Origin: Microcoleus sp. bin48.metabat.b7b8b9.023
Lineage (GTDB): Bacteria; Cyanobacteriota; Cyanobacteriia; Cyanobacteriales; Microcoleaceae
Reading direction: 5' to 3'
NCBI RefSeq assembly: GCF_013299185.1
Contig: NZ_JAAFKG010000007.1
Location: 62,001-126,000 of the forward strand
DNA length: 64,000 bases
Shown here: one piece after another, positions 1-9,859 of the stretch
Numbering within the stretch: position 1 is the first letter of the stretch
Layout of the letters: each line of letters starts with the position of its first letter
The notes under the pieces: model-generated
Seen by the model: the letters and a program-made list of their open reading frames with translations, nothing else
What the model was told of the DNA's origin: nothing
Databases searched by the model: none
Made by a program: the position numbers and the translations under genes

Positions 1-1
1 G

Positions 2-523
2 CCGTATGGCAAGGTTCCCGTGCTCAAGCATGGAAATCATCGGGTTTGGGAATCTGCCATTATTAATGAATATTTGGAGGAAGCTTTTCCAGAACCTCCT
101 CTGTTACCCAAACAGCCTATTGGGCGCGCCCAAGCTCGAATTTGGATTAATTTTGCCGATACTCGACTGTTTGCGACTACTGGCAAATGGTTGCACAGCA
201 AAGATCCGCAACAACACACCGATATAGCAAAGGAACTTAGCGAACACTTGCGATTCATCGAACAGGAGGGACTGCAAAAATTGTCAGCGGAGGGGCCATA
301 CTGGTTGGGGGCTGAGATTAGTTTAGTAGATCTGACATACTATCCTTGGTTCGAGCAGTTAACGGTTTTAGAGCATTTTCGAGAATTCCAATTGCCAACT
401 GGACTCGATCGGCTCCAGCAATGGTGGCAAACAGTAGCAAATCGCGAATCTGTGCGTGCGATCGCCAATTCTCCAGAGTTTTATATCCAACATTATGCTC
501 GGTTGGAACAGCTATTAGTTTAG
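2..523 (+). CDS. Glutathione S-transferase family protein (5' end outside window)
   Basis: The reading frame is already open at the window edge, so the N-terminus is missing. The visible part starts in the thioredoxin-like domain, with a KVPVL segment holding the cis-proline and a W-E-S segment whose Glu-Ser normally contacts the gamma-glutamyl group of glutathione. A helical C-terminal domain follows from about visible residue 45 to 170. GSTs conjugate or reduce substrates with glutathione in the cytosol; the substrate cannot be read from sequence. A GTG at 20 could be mistaken for a start, but the conserved fold continues upstream of it. The gene ends 63 bases before the convergent C39 gene. 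Confidence 0.85.
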   Translation, partial: PYGKVPVLKHGNHRVWESAIINEYLEEAFPEPPLLPKQPIGRAQARIWINFADTRLFATTGKWLHSKDPQQHTDIAKELSEHLRFIEQEGLQKLSAEGPYWLGAEISLVDLTYYPWFEQLTVLEHFREFQLPTGLDRLQQWWQTVANRESVRAIANSPEFYIQHYARLEQLLV

Positions 524-586
524 TCTCTATTAAACTTATCCTAAAAAGCTGGTTTTGAACAGGTTTTCGTGGCTGTTACACAATAA

Positions 587-1639
587 TTATGGGAGATGTC
601 TGTTGACTTGAAATAGATTTCCATCCAACCTCGGTACGCCTTCCAAGAAAGGGCCGCTCAACATTAACTCAGTCATCCTATCTAATTTGCCGCTGACTTT
701 CATTTGTTTATCTGTTTGAAAGCGCTCGATATCTGCTGGCAAATTACCAGAATTATATCCTAACTTAGTCAAATAATCAACAGCTTGCTTGTCACTTAAC
801 AAAATATCAGTCGCGGGAAAAATCGGCACGTATTCATTATTCAGCCAAAATCGAGCTAAAGTTGGCCTGTTCAAAGAAAAAATCTTCCCCCGCGCCGGAT
901 CGCCAATAATAGCTACACTGTCATTTATCGCCAGCAAAGCCACCGCGTGTGGCCGTTTGATAGCCCCAGTAGCCAGCGATATTGACAGCACTCCGGGGCG
1001 ATTGATTTGCTGCATTTGCTCCCAAGTCGGCCTCAATTCTATTGCGTTCATTCCCAAGGCTCTTGTTGCTACAATTAACTGTGGCATCGAAGTTCCCAAA
1101 CGACTTGTACCGGCCAAACGCGCTACACTCGATTCCGTCGCATCCATTCCCCACTTTCTCAATACTGTTGCTAAAGCCGCCGGCGCGCAACTGCTGTCAG
1201 AAGTTTGCTGAAACACGCCATTCGGCCGCAAATTATCGATTAAATCAGCATAAATTGGCGCCATAAAATAAGCTTCAGCGCTTGTAAATCCTCCCAAGCC
1301 CAACAAGCCAATTAAAATTACTGCGATTACTTGCGATCGCGCCGTCAGCCAACTTACAGTAAACCCAATACCGCAGACTCCCATCAACATCACCCGCAGC
1401 AGAGTCCAAGTAACTCGCATCCCGTGGAATCGCCACTCGATCGGCAAAACAGGCATTTGAGGCAGATTTAAGGCCAGCAGCAGCAAGCCAATATAAAAAC
1501 CCAAAAACAGCAGGGCGATCGAGTTTCGGCCCTTAAACAGATCGTTAGCCGTCACTCCCGATCGCACTAACGCCTTTCCTGTCCGCATTCCCCAGACAAA
1601 CAGCCCCGAACCCAGCAGCAGCGTTACCAATATTTCCAT
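587..1639 (-). CDS. Membrane-anchored C39-like cysteine peptidase with peptidoglycan-binding-like tail
   Basis: A 350-residue protein. Residues 1-125 hold about four hydrophobic segments. Residues 143-275 match a C39 (bacteriocin-processing-like) fold: Cys151 in SSCAPAALATVLRKWG, His231 in RPHAVALL and Asp247 in IIGDPARG form the expected triad. Residues 283-330 resemble a peptidoglycan-binding domain 1 helix bundle (DYLTKLGY, then IERFQTDKQMKVSGKLD). Unlike C39 domains of bacteriocin exporters, no ABC ATPase is attached or adjacent, so a role in trimming leader peptides is not supported; a cell-envelope protease is more likely (inference). The ATG at 1639 is the only good start but has a weak ribosome binding site. 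It converges on the GST gene. Confidence 0.8.
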   Translation of the reverse strand: MEILVTLLLGSGLFVWGMRTGKALVRSGVTANDLFKGRNSIALLFLGFYIGLLLLALNLPQMPVLPIEWRFHGMRVTWTLLRVMLMGVCGIGFTVSWLTARSQVIAVILIGLLGLGGFTSAEAYFMAPIYADLIDNLRPNGVFQQTSDSSCAPAALATVLRKWGMDATESSVARLAGTSRLGTSMPQLIVATRALGMNAIELRPTWEQMQQINRPGVLSISLATGAIKRPHAVALLAINDSVAIIGDPARGKIFSLNRPTLARFWLNNEYVPIFPATDILLSDKQAVDYLTKLGYNSGNLPADIERFQTDKQMKVSGKLDRMTELMLSGPFLEGVPRLDGNLFQVNRHLP

Positions 1640-2129
1640 GAGATCAAAATTTTGTGGCTTAACTACGTTTTAACACGCACGCGCGATCGCCCGTGGGCGC
1701 AGGGCGCCAGTCGGAAAATCTCACAGCAGGAAACTGCCAAATAAACAAGACAAGGAAGACATATACCAGCGGACAGTTGACAGTGGACTTGACAGTTACA
1801 GAGTAGGAAAATCAAACTGTTTATGCTAAAGGGTTCAGGACTCTATACAACCTAAAACTTGCCATCTGTCAAGAAGTTGAGTAGCTTTTTTTACCTGTTC
1901 GGAAAACTCCCAAAAAAGATTTAGCACCGAAAAGAATTTCCCAAACCAATTGGCAAGAACAGACACATCTGTTGTAAGATAGATGGAAGTCACAACGCCT
2001 TCAAACAATTAATCAACCCTCTTGTCGCTCAATATATTCACCCTCCAACGAGCCAGGAGTTGTATTGAGCGCGCTGATTCAAGATCGATAAAAGAAAGCT
2101 CGCCAAACAACAAAAATCCAGGGAAAATC
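1640..2129. other. Intergenic region, divergent promoters expected
   Basis: 490 bases between the divergent C39 peptidase and cation ATPase genes. It holds a GCGATCGC octamer near 1682, a degenerate pair of TTGACAG heptamers near 1774-1796, and otherwise A/T-rich DNA. An in-frame TTG at 2022 extends the ATPase frame upstream, but that extension (36 residues) looks like unselected sequence. I see no RNA gene or clear operator. Confidence 0.5.
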
Positions 2130-4898
2130 ATGCCACCAAAAGCCGCCAACGATGTAGACGTAGCAGAGCAATATTGGCACTACTTAGAAAGATCCAAAGT
2201 TGCAAATCAATTAGAAACCAATCTGGAAAACGGTCTGGATCCAGCAGAAGCAGCCAGCCGCCAACAAAAATTTGGGCCAAACGAACTAACAGTCAAAGCA
2301 GGAAAACCAGCATGGCTAAAATTTATCCTGCAATTCAACCAACCTTTGCTGATTATCTTGCTGAGTGCAGGTTTAATCAAAGCAGTAATCGGAGAATGGC
2401 TCAACGCCAGCGTCATTTGGGGCGTCACCACCACCAACGCTACTATTAGTTTCATCCAAGAAGCCGGGGCTGAGAAAAAAATCGAAGCCCTAGCCCAAGC
2501 AGTCACCACAGAAGCTACAGTAATTCGGGGCGGCAAAAAATTAAGAGTTCCCTCAAAAGAACTCGTTGTGGGCGACTTAGTAACCCTGACTTCCGGCGAC
2601 AAAGTACCCGCCGACTTGCGCTTAGTTAAAGTGCGCGACTTGCAAATAGATGAATCGGGACTTACGGGCGAATCCGTTGCTGTCGAAAAAGAACTCGGAC
2701 AGTCGGGAGACTTGGTTTTGCCACAAGAAACGCCCCTGGCAGAACGCGATAACATGGCCTATGCTGGCAGTTTCGTTACCTTCGGCCAAGGTAGCGGTAT
2801 CGTAATTGCGATCGCCAATAACACCGAAACCGGCAAAATCTCCCAATTACTCGATCGCCACATCGATCTCACCACACCCCTCACCCGCAAATTTAACCAA
2901 TTCAGTCAAAACTGGCTGCTATTCGTCCTGGCAATGGCAACCTTAACCTTCGCCGTGCGCTTGGGAAAACCAGTCCCAGCGGGAGTTTCAGCCTTTAAAG
3001 AAGCCGTCGAACCAGCAGTCGCCCTCATCGTCGGCGCCATTCCCGAAGGACTTCCCGCCGTCATCACCGTCACCCTCGCCGTCGGTGTTTCCCGAATGGC
3101 CGCCAAACACGCGATCGTCCGCAAACTCCCCGCAGTAGAAACCCTAGGTGGCGCCACAGTCATTTGTTCCGACAAAACCGGAACTTTGACAGAAAATCAG
3201 ATGACGGTGCAAGAAATCTATTCTGGTGGCAAATCCTACTCAATTACAGGTACAGGGTACAGTCCAGAAGGCGACATTGAACTCAACCAACTGCCAATTA
3301 GTGTCACTCAATCTCCAGCTTTGCAAGAATGTTTGCAAGCCGGAATGATCTGCAACGACTCTCACTTAGAATTCAAAGATAATGATTGGATTGTCGTCGG
3401 CGATCCGACAGAAGGAGCTTTAATTGCAGCAGGTAAAAAAGCAGAATTCAGCCAACAAGTCTTGGAAAAATCCATGCCGCGCCTAGATTCAATTCCCTTT
3501 GAATCTCAGTTTCAATACATGGCGACACTGCATCGAACTCCGACAAGCGACAAAATTTTGTATGTCAAAGGTTCTGTCGAATCAATTCTCACCCGCTGCG
3601 GTTCCAGTCTCGATACTGAAGGAAATCCGACAGAAGTCGATCGCCAGCAAATCCACCAGCAAGTCGATGCAATGGCCGATCGAGGCTTGCGCGTCCTAGC
3701 TTTTGCTAAAAAAATCGTTCCCCACGAACAGAGTTCCGTTGCTCACTCAGACGTAGAATCAGGGCTAGTTTTCCTCGGACTCCAAGGCATGATCGACCCA
3801 CCGCGGGCCTCTGCGATCGCCGCCGTCCAAGCCTGCCAAACCGCCGGCATCCAAGTTAAAATGATTACCGGCGATCACATCGCTACCGCCAGGGCGATCG
3901 CCCGCCGCATGGGATTCCGCAAAACCAAACACAATAGAGAACTTGTAGCCTACACCGGCGCCCAACTCGCCGAAATGGACAAAAGCACCCTAGCCGAAGC
4001 CGTAGAAGCCGGCTCAGTTTTTGCCCGCGTCGCCCCAGAACAAAAACTGCGCCTTGTAGAAGCTTTACAGCAAAAAGGCGAAATAGTCGCCATGACAGGA
4101 GACGGCGTTAACGACGCCCCCGCCCTCAAACAAGCGGATATCGGCATCGCGATGGGTAGCGGTACGGAGGTTTCTAAGGAAGCCGCCGACATGATTTTGA
4201 CCGATGATAACTTTGCGTCGATCGAGTATGCGGTAGAAGAAGGGCGATCGGTCTACAAAAACCTACTTAAATCCATCAGCTTCATTCTCCCAGTCAACGG
4301 CGGAGAATCAATGACAATTTTGCTCAGCACTCTACTGGGCAGAGAATTGCCGATTTTGTCGCTACAAATCCTCTGGCTGAATATGCTCAACTCCATCACC
4401 ATGACTGTGCCCCTCGCCTTCGAGCCCAAGTCTCCCGGAGTGATGAAACAGCAGCCGCGCCCAGTCAACGAACCTTTCCTGACTGAAAATCGGATCAAAC
4501 GCATCTTAGCTATTTCTCTGTACAATTGGACGATAATTTTCGGAATGTTTGAATGGGTGCGTCAAGCCGAGTGGGGAACTTTGCCGCTAGCCCGAACAAT
4601 GGCGATTCAAGCTTTAGTAATGGGCAGAATTTTTTACCTGCTGAGTCTCAGCCAATTGTTGCCTTCTTTAATGGCTAAATTTAGCGGTTCTCAGGAAAAA
4701 GTTAGCGGAGCTCCCGCCCTCGGTGTCGGCATTGTCGTAGCTGTAATTTTGCAGATCATCTTTGCTAATTCTCCGTTTATCAATCGCATCTTCGAGACAG
4801 CCCCCATGAACCTAGATCAGTGGCTGATTTGCTTCGGCGTCGCCCTACCAATGATCGGTGTTGCGCTGTCTGTCAACCGTTTCGATCCGCCCAACTAA
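2130..4898 (+). CDS. P-type cation-transporting ATPase (P2 subfamily, PacL/CtpF-like)
   Basis: A 922-residue integral membrane pump from the ATG at 2130; upstream in-frame TTG codons add sequence unlike the family. Visible landmarks are an N-terminal cation ATPase domain, TGES (about 179), PEGLPA in M4 (about 305), the phosphorylated Asp348 in DKTGTLT, KGSVESI for nucleotide binding, [17 protein letters not shown] in the P domain, and a C-terminal bundle of six membrane helices. M5 keeps the Asn and Glu of the calcium-pump site (NGGE), but M6 reads [11 protein letters not shown], so the position of SERCA Asp800 is Ser. Transport of Ca2+ is therefore not assured; the M6 and LAFEP segment is closer to mycobacterial CtpF-type pumps as I recall them. 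It is expected to export a cation across the plasma or thylakoid membrane. Confidence 0.9.
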   Translation: MPPKAANDVDVAEQYWHYLERSKVANQLETNLENGLDPAEAASRQQKFGPNELTVKAGKPAWLKFILQFNQPLLIILLSAGLIKAVIGEWLNASVIWGVTTTNATISFIQEAGAEKKIEALAQAVTTEATVIRGGKKLRVPSKELVVGDLVTLTSGDKVPADLRLVKVRDLQIDESGLTGESVAVEKELGQSGDLVLPQETPLAERDNMAYAGSFVTFGQGSGIVIAIANNTETGKISQLLDRHIDLTTPLTRKFNQFSQNWLLFVLAMATLTFAVRLGKPVPAGVSAFKEAVEPAVALIVGAIPEGLPAVITVTLAVGVSRMAAKHAIVRKLPAVETLGGATVICSDKTGTLTENQMTVQEIYSGGKSYSITGTGYSPEGDIELNQLPISVTQSPALQECLQAGMICNDSHLEFKDNDWIVVGDPTEGALIAAGKKAEFSQQVLEKSMPRLDSIPFESQFQYMATLHRTPTSDKILYVKGSVESILTRCGSSLDTEGNPTEVDRQQIHQQVDAMADRGLRVLAFAKKIVPHEQSSVAHSDVESGLVFLGLQGMIDPPRASAIAAVQACQTAGIQVKMITGDHIATARAIARRMGFRKTKHNRELVAYTGAQLAEMDKSTLAEAVEAGSVFARVAPEQKLRLVEALQQKGEIVAMTGDGVNDAPALKQADIGIAMGSGTEVSKEAADMILTDDNFASIEYAVEEGRSVYKNLLKSISFILPVNGGESMTILLSTLLGRELPILSLQILWLNMLNSITMTVPLAFEPKSPGVMKQQPRPVNEPFLTENRIKRILAISLYNWTIIFGMFEWVRQAEWGTLPLARTMAIQALVMGRIFYLLSLSQLLPSLMAKFSGSQEKVSGAPALGVGIVVAVILQIIFANSPFINRIFETAPMNLDQWLICFGVALPMIGVALSVNRFDPPN

Positions 4899-4919
4899 CT
4901 CGATTCCGCATTCCCTAAA

Positions 4920-5051
4920 GGTTCGTAGTAAAGTTCGTAGTGAGGACTTTAGTCCGCAAAAATTAGAATTAAAGTCCTCACAAACGTTCGTAGTGAGGAC
5001 TTTAGTCCGCATCCATGACAAAGGTTCGTAGTGAGGACTTTAGTCCGCATC
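4920..5051. repeat. GTAGTGAGGACTTTAGTCC dispersed repeat, three copies
   Basis: The unit TTCGTAGTGAGGACTTTAG followed by TCCGCA occurs at about 4934-4959, 4986-5011 and 5026-5051, with a broken copy at 4920. GGACT..AGTCC is self-complementary, so each unit can form a short hairpin. The same family recurs at about 20818, 20975, 27446, 55215 and 60281. Confidence 0.85.
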
Positions 5052-5680
5052 CATGACGCCTAACTCGCATTCCTCACCCTCAAACCAATTATGGTTTACG
5101 ATCAAAAGTGCGATCGCGTAATATCAATTCCATTAGCATCGCTATTATTCATCTCTCTCTTCACTCCCTCTGCATCCTCTGCGGTAAATTATTCCGATAA
5201 AAAAACAATTATTGTTCTATACATACACCGAAGCCAAAGTCAAGATCAGAATCAAGAATTAATACTCAAAATAAATTATAAATATCAACCAAATTAAAAA
5301 AATCCTGATATACTGCAAAGCAGTTGTAAAGATAATGAAGTTTCTGCTTCAGGAATCATTTTCTTGTCTCTACTCCATTAGGTATCTCTACATTCAGATC
5401 CATCAGGTCTGACAAATTCAGCAACTAATATCATGTCCAGTCGATTCGTGCTGGTTGAAATCGTGCATCATTTTCAACAATCTGTAGGGGCAGATTCATC
5501 AATATCCCAAAGCCCGCAAACAGGTTAAACAAACCCGCCTCTAACCACAAAAAAGTCCCGAACTATATTAGTCTACAATTTAAAATTCAACAAATCAAGC
5601 ATATATTTAAACCGATTAACATCAATTTAAACAATGGTTCAGCAATTGATTTGCGTCGCGGGTTGCTCCGCCAACAGTTA

Positions 5681-5750
5681 CCGCAAAGAATTGGTTTAAA
5701 GCCCCAAGCCCGATCGAGAGAAATTAAAATCAGACTATTCATTCCTCCAA
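5681..5750 (+). repeat. 70-bp dispersed block, copy 1 of 2
   Basis: Shares AAAGAATTGGTT, then AAAGCC, then AATTAA and ACTATTCATT in the same order with 22061-22130. In both places a heptamer array of the TGTCAAC family follows on the same side, within about 35 to 100 bases. Neither copy has a coding signal. Confidence 0.6.
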
Positions 5751-5774
5751 TTATCTTCCTTCCTTTGTCAAGTG

Positions 5775-5854
5775 CTATCAACTATCAACTATCAACTATC
5801 AACCGTCAACCGTCAACTGTCAACCGTCAACCGTCAACCGTCAACCGTCAACCG
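5775..5854. repeat. Heptanucleotide (STRR-type) array
   Basis: About eleven tandem 7-mers of the forms CTATCAA, CCGTCAA and CTGTCAA, ending 10 bases before the ATG of the broken response regulator. Short tandemly repeated heptamers of this kind are known from filamentous cyanobacteria. The mixture of three unit types shows local homogenisation of variants. Confidence 0.9.
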
Positions 5855-5864
5855 ATTAACTACC

Positions 5865-6365
5865 ATGTCTAAACCCGTTATTTTGTGTGTTGATGATAAA
5901 ACTGTAATTTTGGAAAGTTTGAAAGCCCAATTGAGAAAAGCACTAGGCAGTTCCTATGCTTATGAATTTGCCCAAGATGCTGAAGAAGCACTAAATATTA
6001 TTGATGAATTAAATATAGCGGTTATCAGAAAGATGAGGTATGTTGTTGGGCTTAAGCCCTCTTAGTCTAAGCGGTTATACCAGATCTCAGACGTACCTCA
6101 TCTTTTTGAGAAAGGCTATAAACATCATATTAGCATTTTATTGGTTGTCTCTAATTGGCTAATGCCCGGAATGAAAGGCAACGAATTTCTAGTTTCAGTT
6201 AATGAGAAAATTACTAAAATTGTCAAAATCTTATTGACAGGACAAGCAGATAAAAAAGCTATCGAGCGGGCTTATGCAGCAGCTAAGGTAGATAAATGTT
6301 TGTTTAAACCCTGGTCGCCCAATCAGTCGATCGATATCGTCAAGTCTGGATTAAAAAAACTATGA
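5865..6365 (+). pseudogene. Response regulator receiver gene interrupted by a MITE-like insert
   Basis: The 5' part (5865 to about 6020) encodes the start of a receiver domain, MSKPVILCVDDKTVILESL, with the acidic pair VDD. The frame then runs into an 85-bp element at about 6025-6109 and stops at 6063-6065. Receiver coding resumes after the element in the frame that ends at 6363-6365 (LLVVSNWLMPGMKGNE, then LTGQADKKA and LFKPWSP). The phospho-acceptor position reads Asn (SNWLMP) where the downstream paralogue has Asp (SDYIMP). The 3' end overlaps the next gene as ATGA, so it was the first gene of a two-gene unit. It is about 45% like the receiver at 6362 by eye, which suggests tandem duplication before decay. 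Confidence 0.85.
6025..6109. mobile_element. MITE-like 85-bp insert with 18-bp inverted ends
   Basis: Left end TCAGAAAGATGAGGTATG (6025-6042) is the near-exact inverse of the right end CGTACCTCATCTTTTTGA (6092-6109). The inner part GTTGTTGGGCTTAAGCCCTC is found in inverse orientation in the related element at 54498-54606. No coding capacity, so a non-autonomous element. The target duplication is not clear. Confidence 0.75.
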
Positions 6366-7705
6366 CAAAAGTTGCAAAAAAACCTGTCATTATTTGTGTA
6401 GATGATGAAATTATCATTTTGACGAGTTTGAAAGCGGAATTGAGAAAATCATTTGGAGAAGAGTATCGAGTCGAGATCGCTGAAGGGGGAGAGGATGCGT
6501 TAGAATTGCTTGGAGAATTACTTGAAGATGGAGATGAAATTCCCTTAATTATTTCCGATTACATTATGCCGGATATGAAGGGAGACGAACTTTTGCGCCG
6601 CGTTCACGAACTTTCCCCAAAAACGCTGAAAGTAATGCTGACGGGTCAAGCTACTATTGAAGCGGTTACTAATGCGGTCAAATACGCTAAACTCTATCGA
6701 TACATCGGTAAACCTTGGCATAATGAAGATTTAAGACTAACGGTAGCAGAAGCTGTTCACAGTTACATTCAAGATAAGAAACTGGCAGAAAAAAATGCTA
6801 AACTTCTAGAAATGAATCAAGAGTTAGAAGCGCTGACTCGCCAGCAAGCTAAACTAATTGCCGAACTTCAAGAAAAAGAAAGTTATTTGCAAGCACTCAA
6901 TGAATCTTTTTTACGGTTTGTACCCCGTCAGTTCCTTCAGTTATTGGAAAAAAAGAGTTTTCTTGATATTCAATTAGGCGAACATATTCAGCAAGAAATT
7001 TCGGTGTTGTTTTCTGATATTCGAGATTTTACAAGTCTATCAGAAAGGATGACGCCGGATGATAATTTTAAGTTTATTAATGGTTATCTCTCTCGGATGG
7101 AACCAGCAATTATTGAAAATCATGGGTTTATTGATAAATATATTGGTGATGCAATTATGGCTTTATTTAGTGGAGATGCAGATGGGGCAGTTAGGGGTGG
7201 AATTTCGATGCTACAAAGACTAGCTGACTATAATATCACGCGCACGAGACCGGAACGTCCGCCAATTAAAATTGGGATTGGTATTAATACTGGGACATTA
7301 ATACTAGGAACTGTGGGTGGTGCATCTCGGATGGATGGTACTGCGATCGGGGATGCGGTGAATTTAGCATCTCGTTTGGAGGGATTAACCAAACAGTACG
7401 GTGTGCCTTTGTTGATTAGCAATCGCACATTTATGGTATTGAAAAATCCGGGAAAATATCACATTCGTTTGATCGATCGCGTTCGAGTCAAGGGGAAGTC
7501 CGAACAGGTAGCTGTGTATGAGGTTTTCGATGCAGATGTACCCGAATTGCGAGAGGGGAAGTTAGCCATGAAAAGCACTTTTGAACAGGCGATCGTTTTC
7601 TATCATTCCTCGGATAAAGAGACTGCCTTTCAACTGTTTGAGAAATGTTTGCAAGCTAATCCTGGAGATATGGTTGCGAGGATGTATCTGCAACGCTGTC
7701 GGTAA
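6362..7705 (+). CDS. Response regulator with class III adenylate/guanylate cyclase output
   Basis: A 447-residue cytosolic signalling protein. Receiver domain 7-130: acidic pair Asp14-Asp15, phospho-acceptor Asp66 in ISDYIMPDMKG, Thr94 in LTGQ, Lys117 in GKPW. A coiled coil covers about 135-180. The cyclase domain covers about 205-390 with metal ligands Asp219 (FSDIRDFTS) and Asp263 (KYIGDAIM), Lys259 and Asp331 at the purine-recognition positions typical of adenylate cyclases, and Asn334/Arg338 in GDAVNLASRLE. A short helical C-terminal segment follows. It should make cAMP when a partner histidine kinase phosphorylates it; no kinase is next to it. The ATG at 6362 overlaps the stop of the broken receiver gene. 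A long hairpin at 7809-7864 ends the unit. Confidence 0.9.
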   Translation: MTKVAKKPVIICVDDEIIILTSLKAELRKSFGEEYRVEIAEGGEDALELLGELLEDGDEIPLIISDYIMPDMKGDELLRRVHELSPKTLKVMLTGQATIEAVTNAVKYAKLYRYIGKPWHNEDLRLTVAEAVHSYIQDKKLAEKNAKLLEMNQELEALTRQQAKLIAELQEKESYLQALNESFLRFVPRQFLQLLEKKSFLDIQLGEHIQQEISVLFSDIRDFTSLSERMTPDDNFKFINGYLSRMEPAIIENHGFIDKYIGDAIMALFSGDADGAVRGGISMLQRLADYNITRTRPERPPIKIGIGINTGTLILGTVGGASRMDGTAIGDAVNLASRLEGLTKQYGVPLLISNRTFMVLKNPGKYHIRLIDRVRVKGKSEQVAVYEVFDADVPELREGKLAMKSTFEQAIVFYHSSDKETAFQLFEKCLQANPGDMVARMYLQRCR

Positions 7706-7808
7706 TGTGGATTCAAGGGGCTGTGCCAAGAGGGCCCGCCTGGGTTGTTGGTGGCGACAAACCAGACTCGACTACTACTGCTGTTGGGTCGCTTTGTACA
7801 GGTTTTGA

Positions 7809-7864
7809 CGATCGCCCTTAGGGATTGAATTCCCGATCGCCATTTCCATCCCTAAGGGCGATCG
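7809..7864 (+). terminator. 17-bp perfect inverted repeat, likely terminator
   Basis: CGATCGCCCTTAGGGAT at 7809-7825 pairs fully with ATCCCTAAGGGCGATCG at 7848-7864; ACTGTTTTTG follows. It sits about 100 bases after the cyclase stop and closes that transcription unit. The 22-base loop itself includes CGATCGC. Confidence 0.65.
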
Positions 7865-7914
7865 ACTGTTTTTGATGATAAATTTTCCCTACAACATTAT
7901 TGTACGATAATTCT

Positions 7915-7928
7915 GTATCGCAGAATAC
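7915..7928. promoter_or_regulatory. GTA-N8-TAC match (NtcA-box form)
   Basis: GTATCGCAGAATAC fits the nitrogen-regulator NtcA consensus exactly. It lies about 530 bases before cmpA, with no clear TAN3T hexamer at the usual distance of about 22 bases. A match of this length is expected by chance many times in 64 kb, so it is only a candidate. Confidence 0.2.
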
Positions 7929-8461
7929 TTCTTTTCGGTTTTGCCAAAAATTAGAGATTTATTAAGCAATATTAATGACTGGCGGCAGCCTAATTTCCGG
8001 CTTATTGACAATGAGGTGGCATCCCCCCCAGAGGGCCTTACGCTAAAACCCTTATAAACAAGAGACTTTTATATGAACACTTCCCGAATTCAAACCCGAC
8101 CTGCAAAAAACAGCTACTTATTGAGAACAACCGCCTAAAACATTTACTTATAATTTAAATTTAATATTTGTTTTATAATCACAACAAGAGTACGGTAAAC
8201 TGAATAAACAAGCCAATTAAATGTAGAACTCGCTTTTGGCGAGTTAACACAACTTGGCCGATCGCAATATTGAGTTAATCAAAAGAGTCAAATCAGCAGG
8301 GATATCATAAAAGCTTATGGTAACAATAAGTTTTTTCATCCTTACTGCCAACCCGCGCTTAAAACAGTTCCCTAAGCCAAATTTAGCGAACAGCAAAAAG
8401 TGCTTTGATAAACTTCAGTGATGTCGTTACAGAAGATTATGTATTGGAGCAAGGCTAGGCT

Positions 8462-9859
8462 ATGACCAAATTTTCTGAAAATTTTTCGCGGCGCAAATTT
8501 ATAGTTACAGCAGGTGCATCTGCCGTCAGTTCCGTACTGCTCAAAGGCTGTTTGGGAAATCCGCCCGAGCCCGGTGGAACTGCTGACGGTGGTGCTGGTA
8601 AGGCTGGAGGCGCCCCTACTGCCACATCAGCAGTTGCGGTGGCAAACGAGAAAAGAGTAGAAGGCATCGAAAGCACGAAGATTACATTGGGATATATCCC
8701 GATCGTCGAATCAGCACCATTAATTATTGCCCAAGAAAAAGGCTTCTTTGCCAAATACGGGATGGTAGATGTCAAAGTCGCCAAACAAGCCAACTGGGGT
8801 TCCGCCCGAGACAACGTAGAAATCGGCTCAGCAGGCGGCGGCATTGATGGCGGCCAGTGGCAAATGCCCATGCCCTACTTGATTAGCAAAGGCCTGATCA
8901 CCAAGGAGAAAGCCGGCATCCCGATGTACGTGCTGTTACAGCTAAACACTCAGGGAAATGGAATTGCGATCGCTGCCAAACATGAAGGTAAAGGCCTCGG
9001 ACTCAAACTAGAAAAATCCGCCCAAGACTACATCCTCGGACTCAAGAAAGCAGGTACGCCCTTCAAAGCAGCCTACACCTTTCCCAAAGCCAACCAAGAT
9101 TTGTGGATTCGCTACTGGCTAGCAGCTAACGGCATCAATCCCGACGTAGATGTCGAGTTGCTAACAGTACCAGCCGCCCAAACCGTGGCCAACATGAAAA
9201 CCGGCAGCATGGACGGTTTCAGTACAGGTGACCCGTGGCCCCTACGGATTGTCAAAGAAAAAATTGGCTTCTTGTCCGCTTTAACTGCCGAAATGTGGAA
9301 AGGACATCCAGAAGAATACCTCGCAATTCGCGGCGACTGGGTAGACAAACACCCCAAAGCTACCGAAGCGCTGTTAGCAGGAATAATTGAAGCGCAGCAG
9401 TGGTGCGACAAACCAGAAAATCGTGCGGAATTGGTGTCGATTGTTTCTGGTAAAAACTTCTTTGACGTAGCTCCTGGAGTGTTGCTTCCTCCTTATGAAG
9501 GCAAGTATATCATGGGCGACGGCAAGCCCGAAATCAACGACTTCAAAATGAGTACGCTGTACTGGAATGATGGAGTCGGCAACGTTTCCTATCCCTACAA
9601 GAGCCATGATTTGTGGTTCTTAACTGAAAGCGTCCGCTGGGGTTTCTTGCCAACAAAAACTTTGGCAGATTCTAAGGCAATCATCGGCAAAGTCAACCGC
9701 GAAGATTTGTGGAAAGCAGCGGCTAAATTAGCCGGAGTTCCTGATGCTGATATTCCCCAAAAACCCACTCGTGGCGTTGAGAAGTTCTTCGACGGCAAAG
9801 AATTTAACCCGGACAAGCCCGAAGATTACCTCAAGAGTTTGGCAATTAAAAAAGCGTGA
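8462..9859 (+). CDS. cmpA: Bicarbonate ABC transporter substrate-binding lipoprotein CmpA
   Basis: A 465-residue periplasmic binding protein of the NrtA/CmpA family. The N-terminus has a twin-arginine motif (SRRKF) and a lipobox with Cys at LLKGC (about residue 30), followed by a Gly/Ala-rich linker, so it is anchored in the plasma membrane. Points that favour bicarbonate over nitrate are [41 protein letters not shown] and HPEEYLAIR: a Glu stands where nitrate-binding NrtA has Lys. The protein should capture HCO3- for the carbon-concentrating mechanism at low CO2. It is the first gene of cmpABCD. No cmpR is in the window. A nitrate-specific role is the main alternative, judged less likely. 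Confidence 0.9.
   Translation: MTKFSENFSRRKFIVTAGASAVSSVLLKGCLGNPPEPGGTADGGAGKAGGAPTATSAVAVANEKRVEGIESTKITLGYIPIVESAPLIIAQEKGFFAKYGMVDVKVAKQANWGSARDNVEIGSAGGGIDGGQWQMPMPYLISKGLITKEKAGIPMYVLLQLNTQGNGIAIAAKHEGKGLGLKLEKSAQDYILGLKKAGTPFKAAYTFPKANQDLWIRYWLAANGINPDVDVELLTVPAAQTVANMKTGSMDGFSTGDPWPLRIVKEKIGFLSALTAEMWKGHPEEYLAIRGDWVDKHPKATEALLAGIIEAQQWCDKPENRAELVSIVSGKNFFDVAPGVLLPPYEGKYIMGDGKPEINDFKMSTLYWNDGVGNVSYPYKSHDLWFLTESVRWGFLPTKTLADSKAIIGKVNREDLWKAAAKLAGVPDADIPQKPTRGVEKFFDGKEFNPDKPEDYLKSLAIKKA

Larger units (their letters stand above)
4899..5864. other. Long intergenic region with dispersed repeats, no convincing gene
   Basis: 966 bases. It contains three GGACTTTAGTCC-type repeats (4920-5051), an ORF of 68 codons at 5091-5297 with no ribosome binding site or recognisable motif, a block at about 5681-5750 that recurs near 22061-22130, and a heptamer array at 5775-5854. 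The rest is A/T-rich. I see no RNA gene. Confidence 0.5.
7706..8461. other. Intergenic region upstream of the bicarbonate transporter
   Basis: 756 bases. It holds a perfect inverted repeat (7809-7864), a GTA-N8-TAC match (7915-7928) and an A/T-rich stretch near 8141-8190 with TATAAT-like hexamers where a cmpA promoter may lie. CmpR (LysR type) sites are loosely TTA-N7/8-TAA, which cannot be told from background in DNA this A/T-rich. No ORF of interest. Confidence 0.5.

Noticed and set aside
587..1639. Bacteriocin exporter protease domain
   Set aside because: C39 triad is present but no ABC ATPase domain or precursor peptide genes are near; a bacteriocin system is not supported.
5091..5297. 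68-codon ORF after the ATPase
   Set aside because: No ribosome binding site, low-complexity end and no recognisable domain; lies in repeat-rich non-coding DNA.
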